Shown here: positions 10,218 through 18,963 of the stretch, piece after piece
How the letters are laid out: every line of letters starts with the position of its first letter
How positions within the stretch are numbered: position 1 is the stretch's first letter
Assembly: GCF_040362765.1 (NCBI RefSeq)
Contig: NZ_BAABWK010000002.1
Coordinates: 310,001 to 374,000, forward strand
Direction of reading: 5' to 3'
Length of the DNA: 64,000 bases
DNA from: Pyruvatibacter sp. HU-CL02332
GTDB lineage: Bacteria > Pseudomonadota > Alphaproteobacteria > CGMCC-115125
Notes under the pieces: generated by a model
Databases searched by the model: none
What the model saw: only the letters and a program-made list of their open reading frames with translations
What the model was told of the DNA's origin: nothing
Made by a program: the position numbers and the translations under genes

Positions 10218-10308
10218 GTTTCCGTCTCCCTAGAATGTGCCGCAGGCTGATGCCTGCCGTTTTCTTTGAGGAAACAGTAACGCGTAATTGCAATACGCAA
10301 AGTGTTTT

Positions 10309-11829
10309 TTAGAACGTGCTTGAAATACCTGGCCCCAAAGGTAGACCAAGCGCCAGCCAGCCGACGAAAAACACCGTCGAGGCAACCCCAAACGCAATGG
10401 CGAATGGCAGCATGGTGGCCACCAGTGTGCCGATGCCAAAGTTGGGATCGTAGCGTTTTCCGACAATCAGGATGAGCGGGAAATAGGGCAGCAGCGGCGT
10501 GATCATGTTGGTGGAACTGTCGCCGATACGGTAGGCGGCCTGCGTCGCTTCTGGCGACAGGCCCAGCAGCATGAGCATTGGGACAAAGATCGGCGCCAGA
10601 AATGCCCATTTGGCCGATGCACTGCCGACCAGAATGTTGATCGTTGCCGCCAGAAGAATGAGCGATACCAGAAGCGGGGACCCCTCAAACCCGATGGAGC
10701 GCAAAGTATCCGCACCCACGACAGCCGAGATGATGCCAAGGTTGGACCAGCTGAACATGGCGATGAAGTGGGCTGCGATGAATGCGAGCACGATGTAGAC
10801 GCCAAGGTCAGACATGGCATCTGCCATCATCCGCACCACGTCCTTGTCTGATGCAATCACCCGTGTCGTCACGCCATAGGCAATGCCCGCGACGAGGAAT
10901 GCGATGAACATCAGCGAAACAAGGCTGCGCATCAAAGGCAGGAAGCTGCCGTCCTCACCGCGCAAGGGAAAGCCCGGTGCCCATGCCAGCGCCGCCACGC
11001 CAGCCGCCAGCACCACAACAGAGAGCAGGGCGGCCTGAATGCCCCGACGCTCGACGGCTGAGACATCACCATCGACAGCGGGGACGGGTGTTTCCGTCGG
11101 TTCCCATTTGGGCAGACGGGGTTCGACAATTTTGTCGGTCACCCAGGTGCCGACAATGACGAAGAGCGGCACCAGACCGAGCATCAGATAATAGTTTGCG
11201 GTTACTTCAACGACGTAGTCCGCGACCACCAGGCGAGCTGCTTCCTGGGTGATGCCCGCCAAAAGGGGATCAAGGGGTGTTAGGATGAGATTGGAACTGA
11301 AGCCACCGGCCACACCTGCAAAACCTGCCGCGAGGCCTGCCACCGGGTGCCTTCCGGCCCCCATGAAAATAGCCGCACCTAGAGGTATGAGCACCACATA
11401 GCCCGCGTCAGCCGCCAGCGACGACATGATGCCTGCAAAGACGAGAGCAGCTGTGATGAGGCGCGGAGACACCCCGGAAACCAGCGACCGCAGAGCAACG
11501 GTGAGGAACCCCGTTTTCTCCGCAACACCAACGCCCAGCATGACAAGCAGCACGTAGCCCAACGGAGCAAAGCTCGTGAATGTCTTGGGCATTTCCACCA
11601 GCAGCCGCTGGATCTGATCGGCGGCAAGAAGACTCTTGGCCTCCACAACGTCGCCGGTGCCGGGGTGAGGCACTGCGACACCGGCTGCGGCTGCAATGAC
11701 GGACGCAATGACCACCAGCACGATCATCAAGGCGAACAGTGTTACCGGATCGGGCAGGGCGTTGCCGGTGCGTTCCACACCATCGAGGAAACGCGTGAGC
11801 ATGCTGCGGCGTGGGGCGGTCTGCGTCAT
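10309..11829 (-). CDS. AbgT family transporter (p-aminobenzoyl-glutamate type)
   Basis: 506 residues with about eleven to thirteen membrane segments. The N-terminus FLDGVERTGNALPDPVTLFALMI is characteristic of AbgT, as are the re-entrant-loop motifs ADAGYVVLIPLGAAIF, GFSSNLILTPLDPLLAG and IGDSSTNMITPLLPYFPLI. The E. coli member imports p-aminobenzoyl-glutamate, while others export sulphonamides by proton antiport; which applies here cannot be told. It precedes the aldehyde dehydrogenase gene and follows znuB on the same strand after 60 bases, but it is probably a separate unit. Confidence 0.93.
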   Translation of the reverse strand: MTQTAPRRSMLTRFLDGVERTGNALPDPVTLFALMIVLVVIASVIAAAAGVAVPHPGTGDVVEAKSLLAADQIQRLLVEMPKTFTSFAPLGYVLLVMLGVGVAEKTGFLTVALRSLVSGVSPRLITAALVFAGIMSSLAADAGYVVLIPLGAAIFMGAGRHPVAGLAAGFAGVAGGFSSNLILTPLDPLLAGITQEAARLVVADYVVEVTANYYLMLGLVPLFVIVGTWVTDKIVEPRLPKWEPTETPVPAVDGDVSAVERRGIQAALLSVVVLAAGVAALAWAPGFPLRGEDGSFLPLMRSLVSLMFIAFLVAGIAYGVTTRVIASDKDVVRMMADAMSDLGVYIVLAFIAAHFIAMFSWSNLGIISAVVGADTLRSIGFEGSPLLVSLILLAATINILVGSASAKWAFLAPIFVPMLMLLGLSPEATQAAYRIGDSSTNMITPLLPYFPLILIVGKRYDPNFGIGTLVATMLPFAIAFGVASTVFFVGWLALGLPLGPGISSTF

Positions 11830-11889
11830 GGTGGTGATCCCCTCAGATCAACTGTGACCGGCACTTTGGATGCCGAATCTCAGACCAGT

Positions 11890-12684
11890 TTAACCCCGCT
11901 TGGGGCCAAGGGGCAGCAGGCTTAGGGAGAAGATCAACGCAGCCGCAATAACGATGGATGGGCCAGACGGCGTGTCGAGGTAGAGCGACATGAAAAGTCC
12001 GCCGACAGCAGCGGCAATAGCCAGGCCTATAGCGGCCAGCGCCATTTGTTCCGGTGAGCTTGAAAGCCTGCGCGCTGCGGCTGCTGGAATGATCAGGAGG
12101 GCTGTTACGAGCAGCACACCAACGACTTTCATGGCGACGGCGATTACGACTGCCAGAAGCAGAACCAAGGCAAGGCGATAGCGGGCAGGGTTGATGCCTT
12201 CGGCCGCGGCCAGTTCTTCATCCATTGTTGCAGCAACAAGCTTGCGCCAGATGAAAGCCAGTGCCGCCAGCACGGCAAATGCGAGACCAAAAATGACGGC
12301 GAGGTCGGCGACGGATACCGAGAGCACGTCGCCAAAAAGATAGGCCGTCAGGTCGACACGTAGGCTCGGGCTCAGCGCGATGACGATGACGCCCAGCGCC
12401 AGCGACGAGTGAGCGAGAATGCCCAGCAATGTATCCAGAGCAAGGCCCGTGTGCCGCTCCATGGCAAGTAAGATGAGCGCGACGGAAATGGTGACGGCGG
12501 CAACGCCAATTGTGAGGTCTATACCCAGTGTGATGCCAAGGCCGATGCCCAGCAAAGCCGCATGGGCCGTCGTGTCCCCGAAATAGGCCATGCGCCGCCA
12601 GACGACAAAGCAGCCCAGCGGGCCCGCCATTGCGGCCACCCCCACGGCAGCCAATACGGCACGCACAAAAAAATCATCCAGCAT
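11890..12684 (-). CDS. znuB: Zinc ABC transporter permease
   Basis: 264 residues from the ATG at 12684, overlapping the end of znuC by 11 bases; a longer reading to 12867 only runs antiphase through znuC. About eight hydrophobic segments are seen. The ABC-3 family motifs GPLGCFVVWRRMAYFGDTTAH (near 20-40) and LLVTALLIIPAAAAR (near 200) identify the ZnuB-type permease of high-affinity zinc uptake. It is translated from the zur-znuC-znuB transcript and would work with ZnuC and the divergently encoded ZnuA. Confidence 0.94.
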   Translation of the reverse strand: MLDDFFVRAVLAAVGVAAMAGPLGCFVVWRRMAYFGDTTAHAALLGIGLGITLGIDLTIGVAAVTISVALILLAMERHTGLALDTLLGILAHSSLALGVIVIALSPSLRVDLTAYLFGDVLSVSVADLAVIFGLAFAVLAALAFIWRKLVAATMDEELAAAEGINPARYRLALVLLLAVVIAVAMKVVGVLLVTALLIIPAAAARRLSSSPEQMALAAIGLAIAAAVGGLFMSLYLDTPSGPSIVIAAALIFSLSLLPLGPKRG

Positions 12685-13456
12685 GGGTGTGCTCTTTGTG
12701 GGAATGGCCGTCGTGGCTGTGGTCATGAGCGACATCGCCGCCGATGTCATGCTCGTGGTCATGGCGGTGTTCATAGAACGCCAGAGCGTCGGCAGCCTTT
12801 GGGCCAAACAGGCGCACATATTCAGAATGCTGTGACACTTCGTGTGGCTGCCCGGTGCAGCACACATGGCCGTTCAGGCAAATGACCTTGTCAGTTGCGG
12901 CCATGACCACGTGCAGATCATGGGACACCATCAACACACCGCAGCCGCGGTCCGTACGCAGGCGTTGAATCAGTTCATAGAGCGCCAGTTCGCCAGCGTG
13001 ATCGACGCCAGCCACAGGTTCATCAAGCACGAGTATGTGCGGATCCTGAATGAGCGCGCGCGCCAGAAGCACGCGCCGAAACTCGCCACCGGACAACGTA
13101 TGGACGGAGCTGTCCACGAGGTGGGCGACGCCGGTTTCCTCCAGCGCGGCCAGAATTTTGGCGCGAGGCCGGGCGAACGTGGACGTCAACAAACGCGATA
13201 CGCGCACAGGCATCATCGGGTTGAGAGTCAGGCGCTGGGGAACATAGCCGATGGTGAGGCCCGGCTTGCGGGTCACAGTGCCGGATGACAGGTGCTGGAT
13301 TCCCAGCAATGCGCGCACAAGGGTTGTCTTGCCGCCGCCATTGGGGCCGATGATTGTGACAATCTCGCCGGCATCAACACTGAGGTTGATGTTGTGCAGC
13401 AATGTGCGCTCCCCGATGACAACGGAGGCTGCATTGGCAGAAAGAAGGTGCGTCAT
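12674..13456 (-). CDS. znuC: Zinc ABC transporter ATP-binding protein with His-rich tail
   Basis: 260 residues from the ATG at 13456, whose ATGA overlaps the zur stop. It has Walker A GPNGGGKTT (about 38-46), signature LSGGEFRR, Walker B ILVLDEPVAGVD and the switch SHDLHVV. The last 30 residues are His/Asp-rich (HRHDHEHD...HDHSHDGHSHKEHTH), an extension found in many ZnuC proteins that may bind or sense zinc. It powers zinc uptake through ZnuB. Confidence 0.95.
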   Translation of the reverse strand: MTHLLSANAASVVIGERTLLHNINLSVDAGEIVTIIGPNGGGKTTLVRALLGIQHLSSGTVTRKPGLTIGYVPQRLTLNPMMPVRVSRLLTSTFARPRAKILAALEETGVAHLVDSSVHTLSGGEFRRVLLARALIQDPHILVLDEPVAGVDHAGELALYELIQRLRTDRGCGVLMVSHDLHVVMAATDKVICLNGHVCCTGQPHEVSQHSEYVRLFGPKAADALAFYEHRHDHEHDIGGDVAHDHSHDGHSHKEHTHAG

Positions 13457-13941
13457 GCGGCGCCCCGGGCGGCGCAAGTGCCACACTGGCCGGTGACTTC
13501 CACTGTGGTTTGCTCTGTCACAAAGCCCGTGTCTTTCGCCGCCTTGGAAATGGCGCGGCCGATGCCGGGGGCTTCGAACTCAGCCACCTGCGTGCAGTCA
13601 CGACAGATCATGATCATCGGCTTGTGGGCATGGTCCGCGTGCGGGCAGGCCATGAAGGCATTGAGGCTTTCAATCTTGTGGGCCAATCCATGGCTTACGA
13701 GAAAATCGAGTGCACGGTAGATGACCGCAGGCGCCGGACGGCGGCCACGCCAGTCAATCTGCTCCATGATGTCATAAGCGCCCTGTGCACGATGACTATC
13801 CAACAGCACTTCCAACACGGCCTGCCGGTCAGGCGTCAAACGCGCCTTGCTCGCGGCCAGGTGCCGTTGCGCATTGGCCAGCGCATCCTTGCGGCAGGCA
13901 TCATGGTTGTGCGTTTTGGTGGGGAAAAGCGAATGGGTCAT
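13453..13941 (-). CDS. zur: Zinc uptake regulator, Fur family
   Basis: 162 residues. A winged-helix N-terminal domain (RLTPDRQAVLEVLLDSHRAQGAYDIMEQI) is followed by the Fur-family dimer domain. Two CxxC pairs (CRDC near 117 and CGTC near the C-terminus) form the structural zinc site; CPHADHAH is the likely regulatory site region. With zinc bound, Zur represses zinc uptake genes. It is first in the zur-znuC-znuB operon and divergent from znuA, with a palindrome between them, so it probably controls both directions including itself. Confidence 0.93.
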   Translation of the reverse strand: MTHSLFPTKTHNHDACRKDALANAQRHLAASKARLTPDRQAVLEVLLDSHRAQGAYDIMEQIDWRGRRPAPAVIYRALDFLVSHGLAHKIESLNAFMACPHADHAHKPMIMICRDCTQVAEFEAPGIGRAISKAAKDTGFVTEQTTVEVTGQCGTCAARGAA

Positions 13942-13966
13942 GGGTGCATCTTGCCATGTTTGTAAT

Positions 13967-13981
13967 TGTTATACTATAACA
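13967..13981. promoter_or_regulatory. Candidate Zur operator in the zur/znuA divergent promoter
   Basis: TGTTATA-C-TATAACA: a perfect 7-1-7 inverted repeat in the 69-base gap between zur and znuA, AT-rich in a GC-rich background. Length and sequence are of the kind known for Zur boxes (GTTATA...TATAAC cores). One site so placed could repress both promoters. Assignment rests on position and symmetry; no binding data. Confidence 0.8.
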
Positions 13982-14010
13982 TATTGAAACGTGATCAGGA
14001 GAGCACCCCC

Positions 14011-15165
14011 ATGAGCCATCTTGCCCGGACTTCCAATCTTGCGCTGCGCCTTGTTACAGGTGCCAGTCTCGGCATGCTTGCCTTTACAGGACAGGCCGCC
14101 GCCCAGGCAAATGTCGTGGCTACAATTCCCGCGGTTCATTCTGTCGTCAGCGGTGTGATGGGCACGACGGCGACGCCTCATTTGCTGGTGAGCGGTGCGG
14201 CCTCTCCTCATACCTACAGTCTCAAGCCATCCAATGCCCAGGCGCTTGCCGATTCTCAGCTTGTGGTCTGGGTGGGTCCGCAGATGGAAGCGTTTCTTGA
14301 TGGTGAATTGAAAACACTGGCACCGGACGCAAGTGTCGTGACCATGCTGTCCCTGGATGATGCGGTTACGCATTCCATCCGCGTTGGTGGTCTGTGGGAT
14401 GCCCATGACCACTCGGCCCATGGTGGACATGACGACCATGGTGATGAACATCACGGTGAAGAAGAACACTCGGACCACAAGGGCCATGATGAGCACGCGG
14501 GTCATGACGACCACGATCATGACAAACATGCGCATGACGAACACGCGCATGATGACCATGACGATCACAAGGACCATGCCAAGCACGACGATCACACCAG
14601 CCACGACGAACATGCCAGTCACGACGAACATGCTCATGAAGATGATGCAGATGTTGATGCGCATATGTGGCTCGACCCGCGAAACGCCATCGTTCTGAGC
14701 GCGGCAGTTAAAGGCGAGCTGGCTCGCATCGACCCGGACAATGCAGCGACCTACGAACAGAACCACGCTGCGCAGGTTGCAATGCTGGAAGCCCTCGACA
14801 CAGAAGTGGCCGGCTCACTTGAAGCAGTAGCAGATGTGCCATTCATCGTGTTTCACGATGCGTACCAGTATCTGGAAGCGCGTTACGAGCTGAGCAGCGT
14901 TGGCTCAATCACCGTGTCACCGGAAGTCGCGCCGGGTGCTGCGCGTGTCCGTGCCATGAAAGAACGCATTCAGGAGCGCAACGCGCACTGTGTATTTGCG
15001 GAACCTCAGTTCAAGCCGAGCATTCTGGAAGCCGTCATTGAAGGCACCGATGCCAAGTCCGGTGTTCTTGATCCAGTGGGTGCTGATATTGAGCCAGGCC
15101 CGCAAATGTACCCGCAACTGGTGCGCAAGCTGGCGGCAGACCTGACGGCGTGCCTGGGCTCTTAG
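14011..15165 (+). CDS. znuA: Zinc ABC transporter substrate-binding protein with very long His/Asp loop
   Basis: 384 residues from the ATG at 14011 (AGGAGAG upstream). A signal peptide (cleavage near AAAQ, residues 28-31) precedes the cluster A-I solute-binding fold. A metal ligand His is expected in SPHTYSLKPS; the second lies in DAHMWLDPRN after the loop; the third in FHDAYQYLEARY. Between the first two, roughly residues 131-211 are a loop made almost only of His, Asp, Glu, Lys, Ala and Gly, much longer than the 20-30 residues common in ZnuA. It delivers periplasmic zinc to ZnuBC. The loop DNA is built from degenerate CATGAC/CACGAC units, suggesting growth by repeat expansion. Confidence 0.95.
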   Translation: MSHLARTSNLALRLVTGASLGMLAFTGQAAAQANVVATIPAVHSVVSGVMGTTATPHLLVSGAASPHTYSLKPSNAQALADSQLVVWVGPQMEAFLDGELKTLAPDASVVTMLSLDDAVTHSIRVGGLWDAHDHSAHGGHDDHGDEHHGEEEHSDHKGHDEHAGHDDHDHDKHAHDEHAHDDHDDHKDHAKHDDHTSHDEHASHDEHAHEDDADVDAHMWLDPRNAIVLSAAVKGELARIDPDNAATYEQNHAAQVAMLEALDTEVAGSLEAVADVPFIVFHDAYQYLEARYELSSVGSITVSPEVAPGAARVRAMKERIQERNAHCVFAEPQFKPSILEAVIEGTDAKSGVLDPVGADIEPGPQMYPQLVRKLAADLTACLGS

Positions 15166-15178
15166 GAGCCATCAACTG

Positions 15179-16129
15179 TCAAAGAAGGGCAGCCGTTCCA
15201 TAAAACAGGGCAGCACCCACAAGGATGACTAGTACTCCGCCGACAGCGCTCATGCTGTTGAGCGTGAGGCTGGCCTCAGCCGAGACAGAGCCGCGGGTCC
15301 AGATGGTCAGAACGCCGACACCGGCAAGGGTTAGAGCCATGCCGATGGAAATGGCGACGACAGTCAGTAGCCCCAGCATCCAGGCACCGCTGGCCAGAGC
15401 AAACAGGACCGCAATCAAAGCGCCTGTGCACGGCACAGCGCCAACAGCAAGGGAGAGCAGACCGCGTTCACGCAGCGAGCCGGAACTTGGGTGATGATGG
15501 TGGGTCTCATCGGCCGCATGATCGTGCCCGCAGGTGGACTGCGCAGCAGCCGTTCCGCCCGGCCAGGGAAGGTCTATGCCGTGAGGAGCCAGCAGCAGTA
15601 CGACAGCTCGGTACAGCATCAATGCGCCCGCCGCCATGATGAGGCCGTAGCTGACAAGTTTGACGGCTGTAAATGCCGGCCCAGACGCGTCAATCACGCC
15701 GCCAAGCAGGATGGCAGCAAAAACGGCTATTGCGGCGGCGGAGCCAACATGAAGTGCGGCAATCTCGCCTGCCATCCGGAACGCTTCACGCACCGGCGCG
15801 GAGCGGCCCGCGAAGTAGCCGGCTACGACCAGCTTGCCGTGTCCTGGACCAATGGCGTGAACCGCGCCATAGGAAAATCCAAGCCCCAGGGGGAGGAGGG
15901 CTGCGGTTGTAAACTGGCCGGACTGTGCCGCTGCCTCGGCGCCTGCGAGGGCCTGAATGAGGTAGCTATGGAGCTTTTCGACCTGATAGATCATTTCGTC
16001 CATCAAGGAGAATTCGGCATACATGCCGACGCACGACGTGCAGGCAGATGCTGTGTCCGGCAGCGATACCAGACATGCAGCAATAGCTGACAAAACATAC
16101 ATTACGAAGCGTGATTGGCGTAAAATCAT
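15179..16129 (-). CDS. NicO-family nickel/cobalt transporter, second copy
   Basis: About 316 residues from the ATG at 16129; a TTG at 16159 and an ATG at 16102 are alternatives, and no clear ribosome site decides. A signal-like segment ends near TASA-CTSCVG, followed by a periplasmic helix and about six membrane segments. The family motif HAIGPGHGK is present, and a short His-rich loop (CGHDHAADETHHHH) precedes the second conserved half GLLSLAVGAVPCTGALIAVLF. It converges on znuA with a 13-base gap, suggesting a role in divalent-metal balance. Unlike the copy at 4.3 kb it has no DUF1007 partner. Confidence 0.87.
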   Translation of the reverse strand: MILRQSRFVMYVLSAIAACLVSLPDTASACTSCVGMYAEFSLMDEMIYQVEKLHSYLIQALAGAEAAAQSGQFTTAALLPLGLGFSYGAVHAIGPGHGKLVVAGYFAGRSAPVREAFRMAGEIAALHVGSAAAIAVFAAILLGGVIDASGPAFTAVKLVSYGLIMAAGALMLYRAVVLLLAPHGIDLPWPGGTAAAQSTCGHDHAADETHHHHPSSGSLRERGLLSLAVGAVPCTGALIAVLFALASGAWMLGLLTVVAISIGMALTLAGVGVLTIWTRGSVSAEASLTLNSMSAVGGVLVILVGAALFYGTAALL

Positions 16130-16157
16130 GAGGTAGAGTATGACTATCAATGAACCC

Positions 16158-16170
16158 AATGTCCCACATT
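16158..16170. promoter_or_regulatory. Candidate operator between divergent nicO and tetR genes
   Basis: AATGT-CCC-ACATT, a perfect 5-3-5 inverted repeat 11 bases upstream of the TetR start and 28 bases from the NicO start. TetR regulators often bind such sites in their own divergent promoter. The repeat is short and could be chance. Confidence 0.35.
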
Positions 16171-16181
16171 AATTTGGCCCC

Positions 16182-16838
16182 ATGAGCAGCAGTTCTCTAG
16201 ACCCAACAGCGAAGCCCGCGCCCAAGGGAAACACCAAGATCAAGCTCATTCGCGCTGCCGAACGGCTGTTTGCTGAAAATGGTCTCGGGGCAGTTTCCGT
16301 GCGCGACATCACGCGCGCGGCTGGGGCACGTAATGAGTCGGCGCTGCATTATCATTTCGGCAGCAAGGAAGCGCTCATTCGCGCGGTCTTCGCTGACCGG
16401 ATCCGCGACATCGACAGCAAGCGACTGGCGCTTATTGCAGACATTGACCGCTCCGGCTCTACTCAGGATGTTCGGCTGCTGATGGAAGTGACCATCGCTC
16501 CGATGCTGGAAGCCTGTCTTGATGAAGGAGGTCGGCTCTACGCGACATTCCTCATGCAGATTACCGCTGATCCGCGCTTTGATGTTGACCGGCTGATGGA
16601 CGATCTGGCACCGGAAGGCGCTCGGGAAGTAACCAGCAGGCTGCGGCGCATGCTGCCGGACCTGCCCGAAGAGACGCGTGCAACCCGTCTGCGGCGGCTG
16701 GCCACCATGACGATTTCCATCATGGCCGACCACGCCCGCGAAGTGGCGAACGGAACAGCGCCCGATCTTGATTGGGCCATTGCTGAAGCAGGCACAAGCA
16801 TCGCCAGCTACCTTACCGGCAAGCCCGGCTCAGTCTGA
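16182..16838 (+). CDS. TetR/AcrR family transcriptional regulator
   Basis: 218 residues. The helix-turn-helix domain spans about 18-70: IKLIRAAERLFAENGLGAVSVRDITRAAGARNESALHYHFGSKEALIRAVF would be the whole element, with the recognition part ending in the LHYHFGSKEAL motif. The C-terminal ligand domain resembles the regulators of the YcnB/TetR_C type but is not specific enough to name a ligand. It is divergent from the NicO gene and 134 bases upstream of a GST gene, either of which could be a target. The ATG start leaves no obvious Shine-Dalgarno, so translation may be leaderless or weak. Confidence 0.88.
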   Translation: MSSSSLDPTAKPAPKGNTKIKLIRAAERLFAENGLGAVSVRDITRAAGARNESALHYHFGSKEALIRAVFADRIRDIDSKRLALIADIDRSGSTQDVRLLMEVTIAPMLEACLDEGGRLYATFLMQITADPRFDVDRLMDDLAPEGAREVTSRLRRMLPDLPEETRATRLRRLATMTISIMADHAREVANGTAPDLDWAIAEAGTSIASYLTGKPGSV

Positions 16839-16857
16839 CCCCAACCGACTGAACATC

Positions 16858-16892
16858 ATGCGGCCATGGTCCGGATCATTTCCGGACCGCAT
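16858..16892. other. Strong hairpin between tetR and GST genes
   Basis: GGTCCGGA, loop TCATT, TCCGGACC (16868-16888) is a perfect 8-base stem, flanked by ATGCG/CGCAT arms that can extend it. It begins 20 bases after the TetR stop. There is no proper T-run, so it may be an operator or an imperfect terminator. Confidence 0.5.
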
Positions 16893-16972
16893 AGGTCCAA
16901 AATCTTTCACTGCAAAATCGGGTGCCAGAGCTTCATGTGCATCCTTCTGAAATTCATTGATGAGGTTTGACA

Positions 16973-17641
16973 ATGGCATTGGTTATTTACGGCATGGGTC
17001 CGTCACCCTTCGTGCGCAAGGTACGGGTTGCCTTTGTTGAAAAGGGAATGGACTACACGCTCGAGAATGTGAACATCTTTCCAGCGCCAGACTGGTTCAA
17101 GGAAATCAGCCCGCTAAAGCGCATTCCGGTGCTCCGTGACACGGACCGTCCGGAACCGAACACCATTCCGGATTCCTCTGCCATCTGCGCTTACGCGGAA
17201 CAGGTCCAGCCCACACCGTCGCTATACCCTTCGGAGGGTTTTGAGCGCGGTCGCGCTGCGTGGATTGAGGAATATGCGGACACGGAGATGGCCGGGGTAG
17301 TTGGCCTGGGCGTATTCAGACCCGTCGCTCTGGCGGCCTTGATGGGCAAGGACATTGACGCAGCCACGGCGGAAAAAACCATGGCGGAGCGGATGCCTGC
17401 CATCTTTGACTTTCTTGAAGCTGAACTTGGCGATGACGACTATCTTGTCGGCAACAGTTTCTCGATTGCCGACATCTCGGTTGCAACGCAGTTTGTGAAT
17501 CTCCAGCATGCAGGCTTCAAGCCGGATGCAGCGCAATGGCCCAAGCTGGCAGCCTATGTGGCCCGCATACATGACCGCCCCAGTTTCAAGGCGCTGATTG
17601 AAGAAGAAGCGGCGCTGTTTGCAAAAACCCGCGCGGCCTAA
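16973..17641 (+). CDS. Glutathione S-transferase family protein
   Basis: 222 residues from the ATG at 16973 (TGAGG about 8 bases before). The thioredoxin-like N-terminal domain (MALVIYGMGPSPFVRKVRVAF) has the cis-proline region KRIPVLRD and the glutathione gamma-glutamyl contact DSSAICAYAE. The helical C-terminal domain includes the N-capping box FSIADISVA. GSTs conjugate or reduce electrophiles with glutathione; the substrate is unknown. The first residues contain a Ser (GPSPF) that could be the catalytic hydroxyl. It lies downstream of the TetR gene, a frequent pairing for detoxification. Confidence 0.9.
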   Translation: MALVIYGMGPSPFVRKVRVAFVEKGMDYTLENVNIFPAPDWFKEISPLKRIPVLRDTDRPEPNTIPDSSAICAYAEQVQPTPSLYPSEGFERGRAAWIEEYADTEMAGVVGLGVFRPVALAALMGKDIDAATAEKTMAERMPAIFDFLEAELGDDDYLVGNSFSIADISVATQFVNLQHAGFKPDAAQWPKLAAYVARIHDRPSFKALIEEEAALFAKTRAA

Positions 17642-17654
17642 TCCAAAAATGGGT

Positions 17655-17686
17655 GGAGTGCCTGGCCCCAATGCCTCTGGCACTCC
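17655..17686 (+). terminator. Terminator-like hairpin after the GST gene
   Basis: GGAGTGCC and GGCACTCC pair perfectly around a 16-base loop, 13 bases after the GST stop. Only a weak T tract follows, so efficiency is uncertain. Confidence 0.4.
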
Positions 17687-17772
17687 CTCATTTAGCTGCC
17701 CATTGGCGTTCGCTTCCCCCTGTGGCTAACCTGTCTGTCAAACGAGACAGACAAAACGGGGGAAACACAGAC

Positions 17773-18951
17773 ATGGCTTACGCGCCGCAAGATCGACCTT
17801 TCTATGATGCCGACAGTCACATCATGGAACTGCCGGATTTTCTCAAGTCATATGCGGATCCGGACCTGCGGGACGAGATCCCTGAAGTGAGTTACTCAGC
17901 CTCATTGGTCACGGACGAAGAAGTGGCTGTTATCGTCAATCAGGGCGGACGCCATTCCCCCGAGCATGTGCAGGCGCAGATCGACCTGGGCGACAAGCTG
18001 ATTGAAAGCTCGAAAGAGATTCAGGCGCTCGGCGCGTTCAACTCGTCTGACCGCAAGGTCGCCATGGACATGCTGGGTTTCAAAAAGCAGCTCGTGTTTG
18101 CCACGCACTCTGTCGTGCTGCCGTTCCACCCCAGCTCCAAGACCGAAGCTCGACTCCGCTATGGCGGAACGCGGGCTCACAACCGGCACATGAGCGAGTT
18201 TTGTGCGTCCGACGATCGTTTGATGGGCGTGGGTGTTGTGCCGCTGGATGTGCCTGAGCTGGCCATTCAGGAACTAGAGTGGGCCATCAACAATGGCCTT
18301 GAGGCGATCTGGATCCCGCACCGGGCACCGATAGGGCATTCACCGGGCCATGTAGACCTTGAAGGGTTCTGGGCACGACTGGCTGAAGCAGGTATTCCGT
18401 TCTGTCTTCATGTGGGCGGTGCGCCGCTGCAGATCCATAAGTCGTGGGGCAATAACGGGCGCGGCGCGACACGTGACTGGATGGGCGGCGGCGAGAACGT
18501 ACGCACCAAGGACGCCATGGTTCTGCATCAGCAGCCCGAAATGTTTGTCAGCATGATGATGGCGGAAGGCATCTTCCACCGTCACCCCAAGCTGCGCGGC
18601 GCTGTTGTTGAGCTGGGGGCAGGCTGGGTTCCCCAGATGCTCCAGCGGCTTGATGACGTGTGCAAGGTGTATAGCCGGGTGGATGAGTCCATACGCTTTG
18701 ACCGCAAGCCCAGCGAACAGCTGACAGAGCAGATGGGCTTCACGCCGATGCCGCACGAAAACATCAGCAATATGATCGAGCAGTCCAATGCTGATCTGTA
18801 TCTGTTTTCCAGCGACTACCCGCATGTGGAAGGCACCCGCGATCCCATCGCGCGGTTTGAGCGCACGATGGGTGATCGGGGCGAAGACATCAAAACCAAG
18901 TTCTACAGCGAGAACTTCCTTCGTCTCTGGCCAGAAGCGCGGGTGGCCTAA
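17773..18951 (+). CDS. Amidohydrolase-2 family metal-dependent hydrolase
   Basis: 392 residues from the ATG at 17773, with GGGGGA just upstream; the reading from 17653 runs through untranslated sequence. The N-terminal YDADSHIMELPDF carries the D-x-H type first metal ligand motif of the amidohydrolase TIM barrel. Further ligands are expected at FCLHVGG and the Asp of LFSSDYPHVEGTRDP. Relatives decarboxylate or hydrolyse aromatic acids; this subgroup is common in organisms degrading aromatic or terpenoid compounds. Substrate not predictable. It follows the GST gene after about 130 bases, possibly a separate unit. Confidence 0.88.
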   Translation: MAYAPQDRPFYDADSHIMELPDFLKSYADPDLRDEIPEVSYSASLVTDEEVAVIVNQGGRHSPEHVQAQIDLGDKLIESSKEIQALGAFNSSDRKVAMDMLGFKKQLVFATHSVVLPFHPSSKTEARLRYGGTRAHNRHMSEFCASDDRLMGVGVVPLDVPELAIQELEWAINNGLEAIWIPHRAPIGHSPGHVDLEGFWARLAEAGIPFCLHVGGAPLQIHKSWGNNGRGATRDWMGGGENVRTKDAMVLHQQPEMFVSMMMAEGIFHRHPKLRGAVVELGAGWVPQMLQRLDDVCKVYSRVDESIRFDRKPSEQLTEQMGFTPMPHENISNMIEQSNADLYLFSSDYPHVEGTRDPIARFERTMGDRGEDIKTKFYSENFLRLWPEARVA

Positions 18952-18963
18952 GGCACCGATCGT

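Noticed and set aside
14401-14650. Possible CRISPR or tandem-repeat array
   Set aside because: The repeats are short degenerate codons inside the znuA frame, without unique spacers.
13969-14766. Long minus-strand frame with an apparently membrane-like Val/Met/Ile-rich protein
   Set aside because: It is the antisense of the ZnuA His/Asp loop: CATGAC units read backwards give Val and Met. The real gene is znuA.
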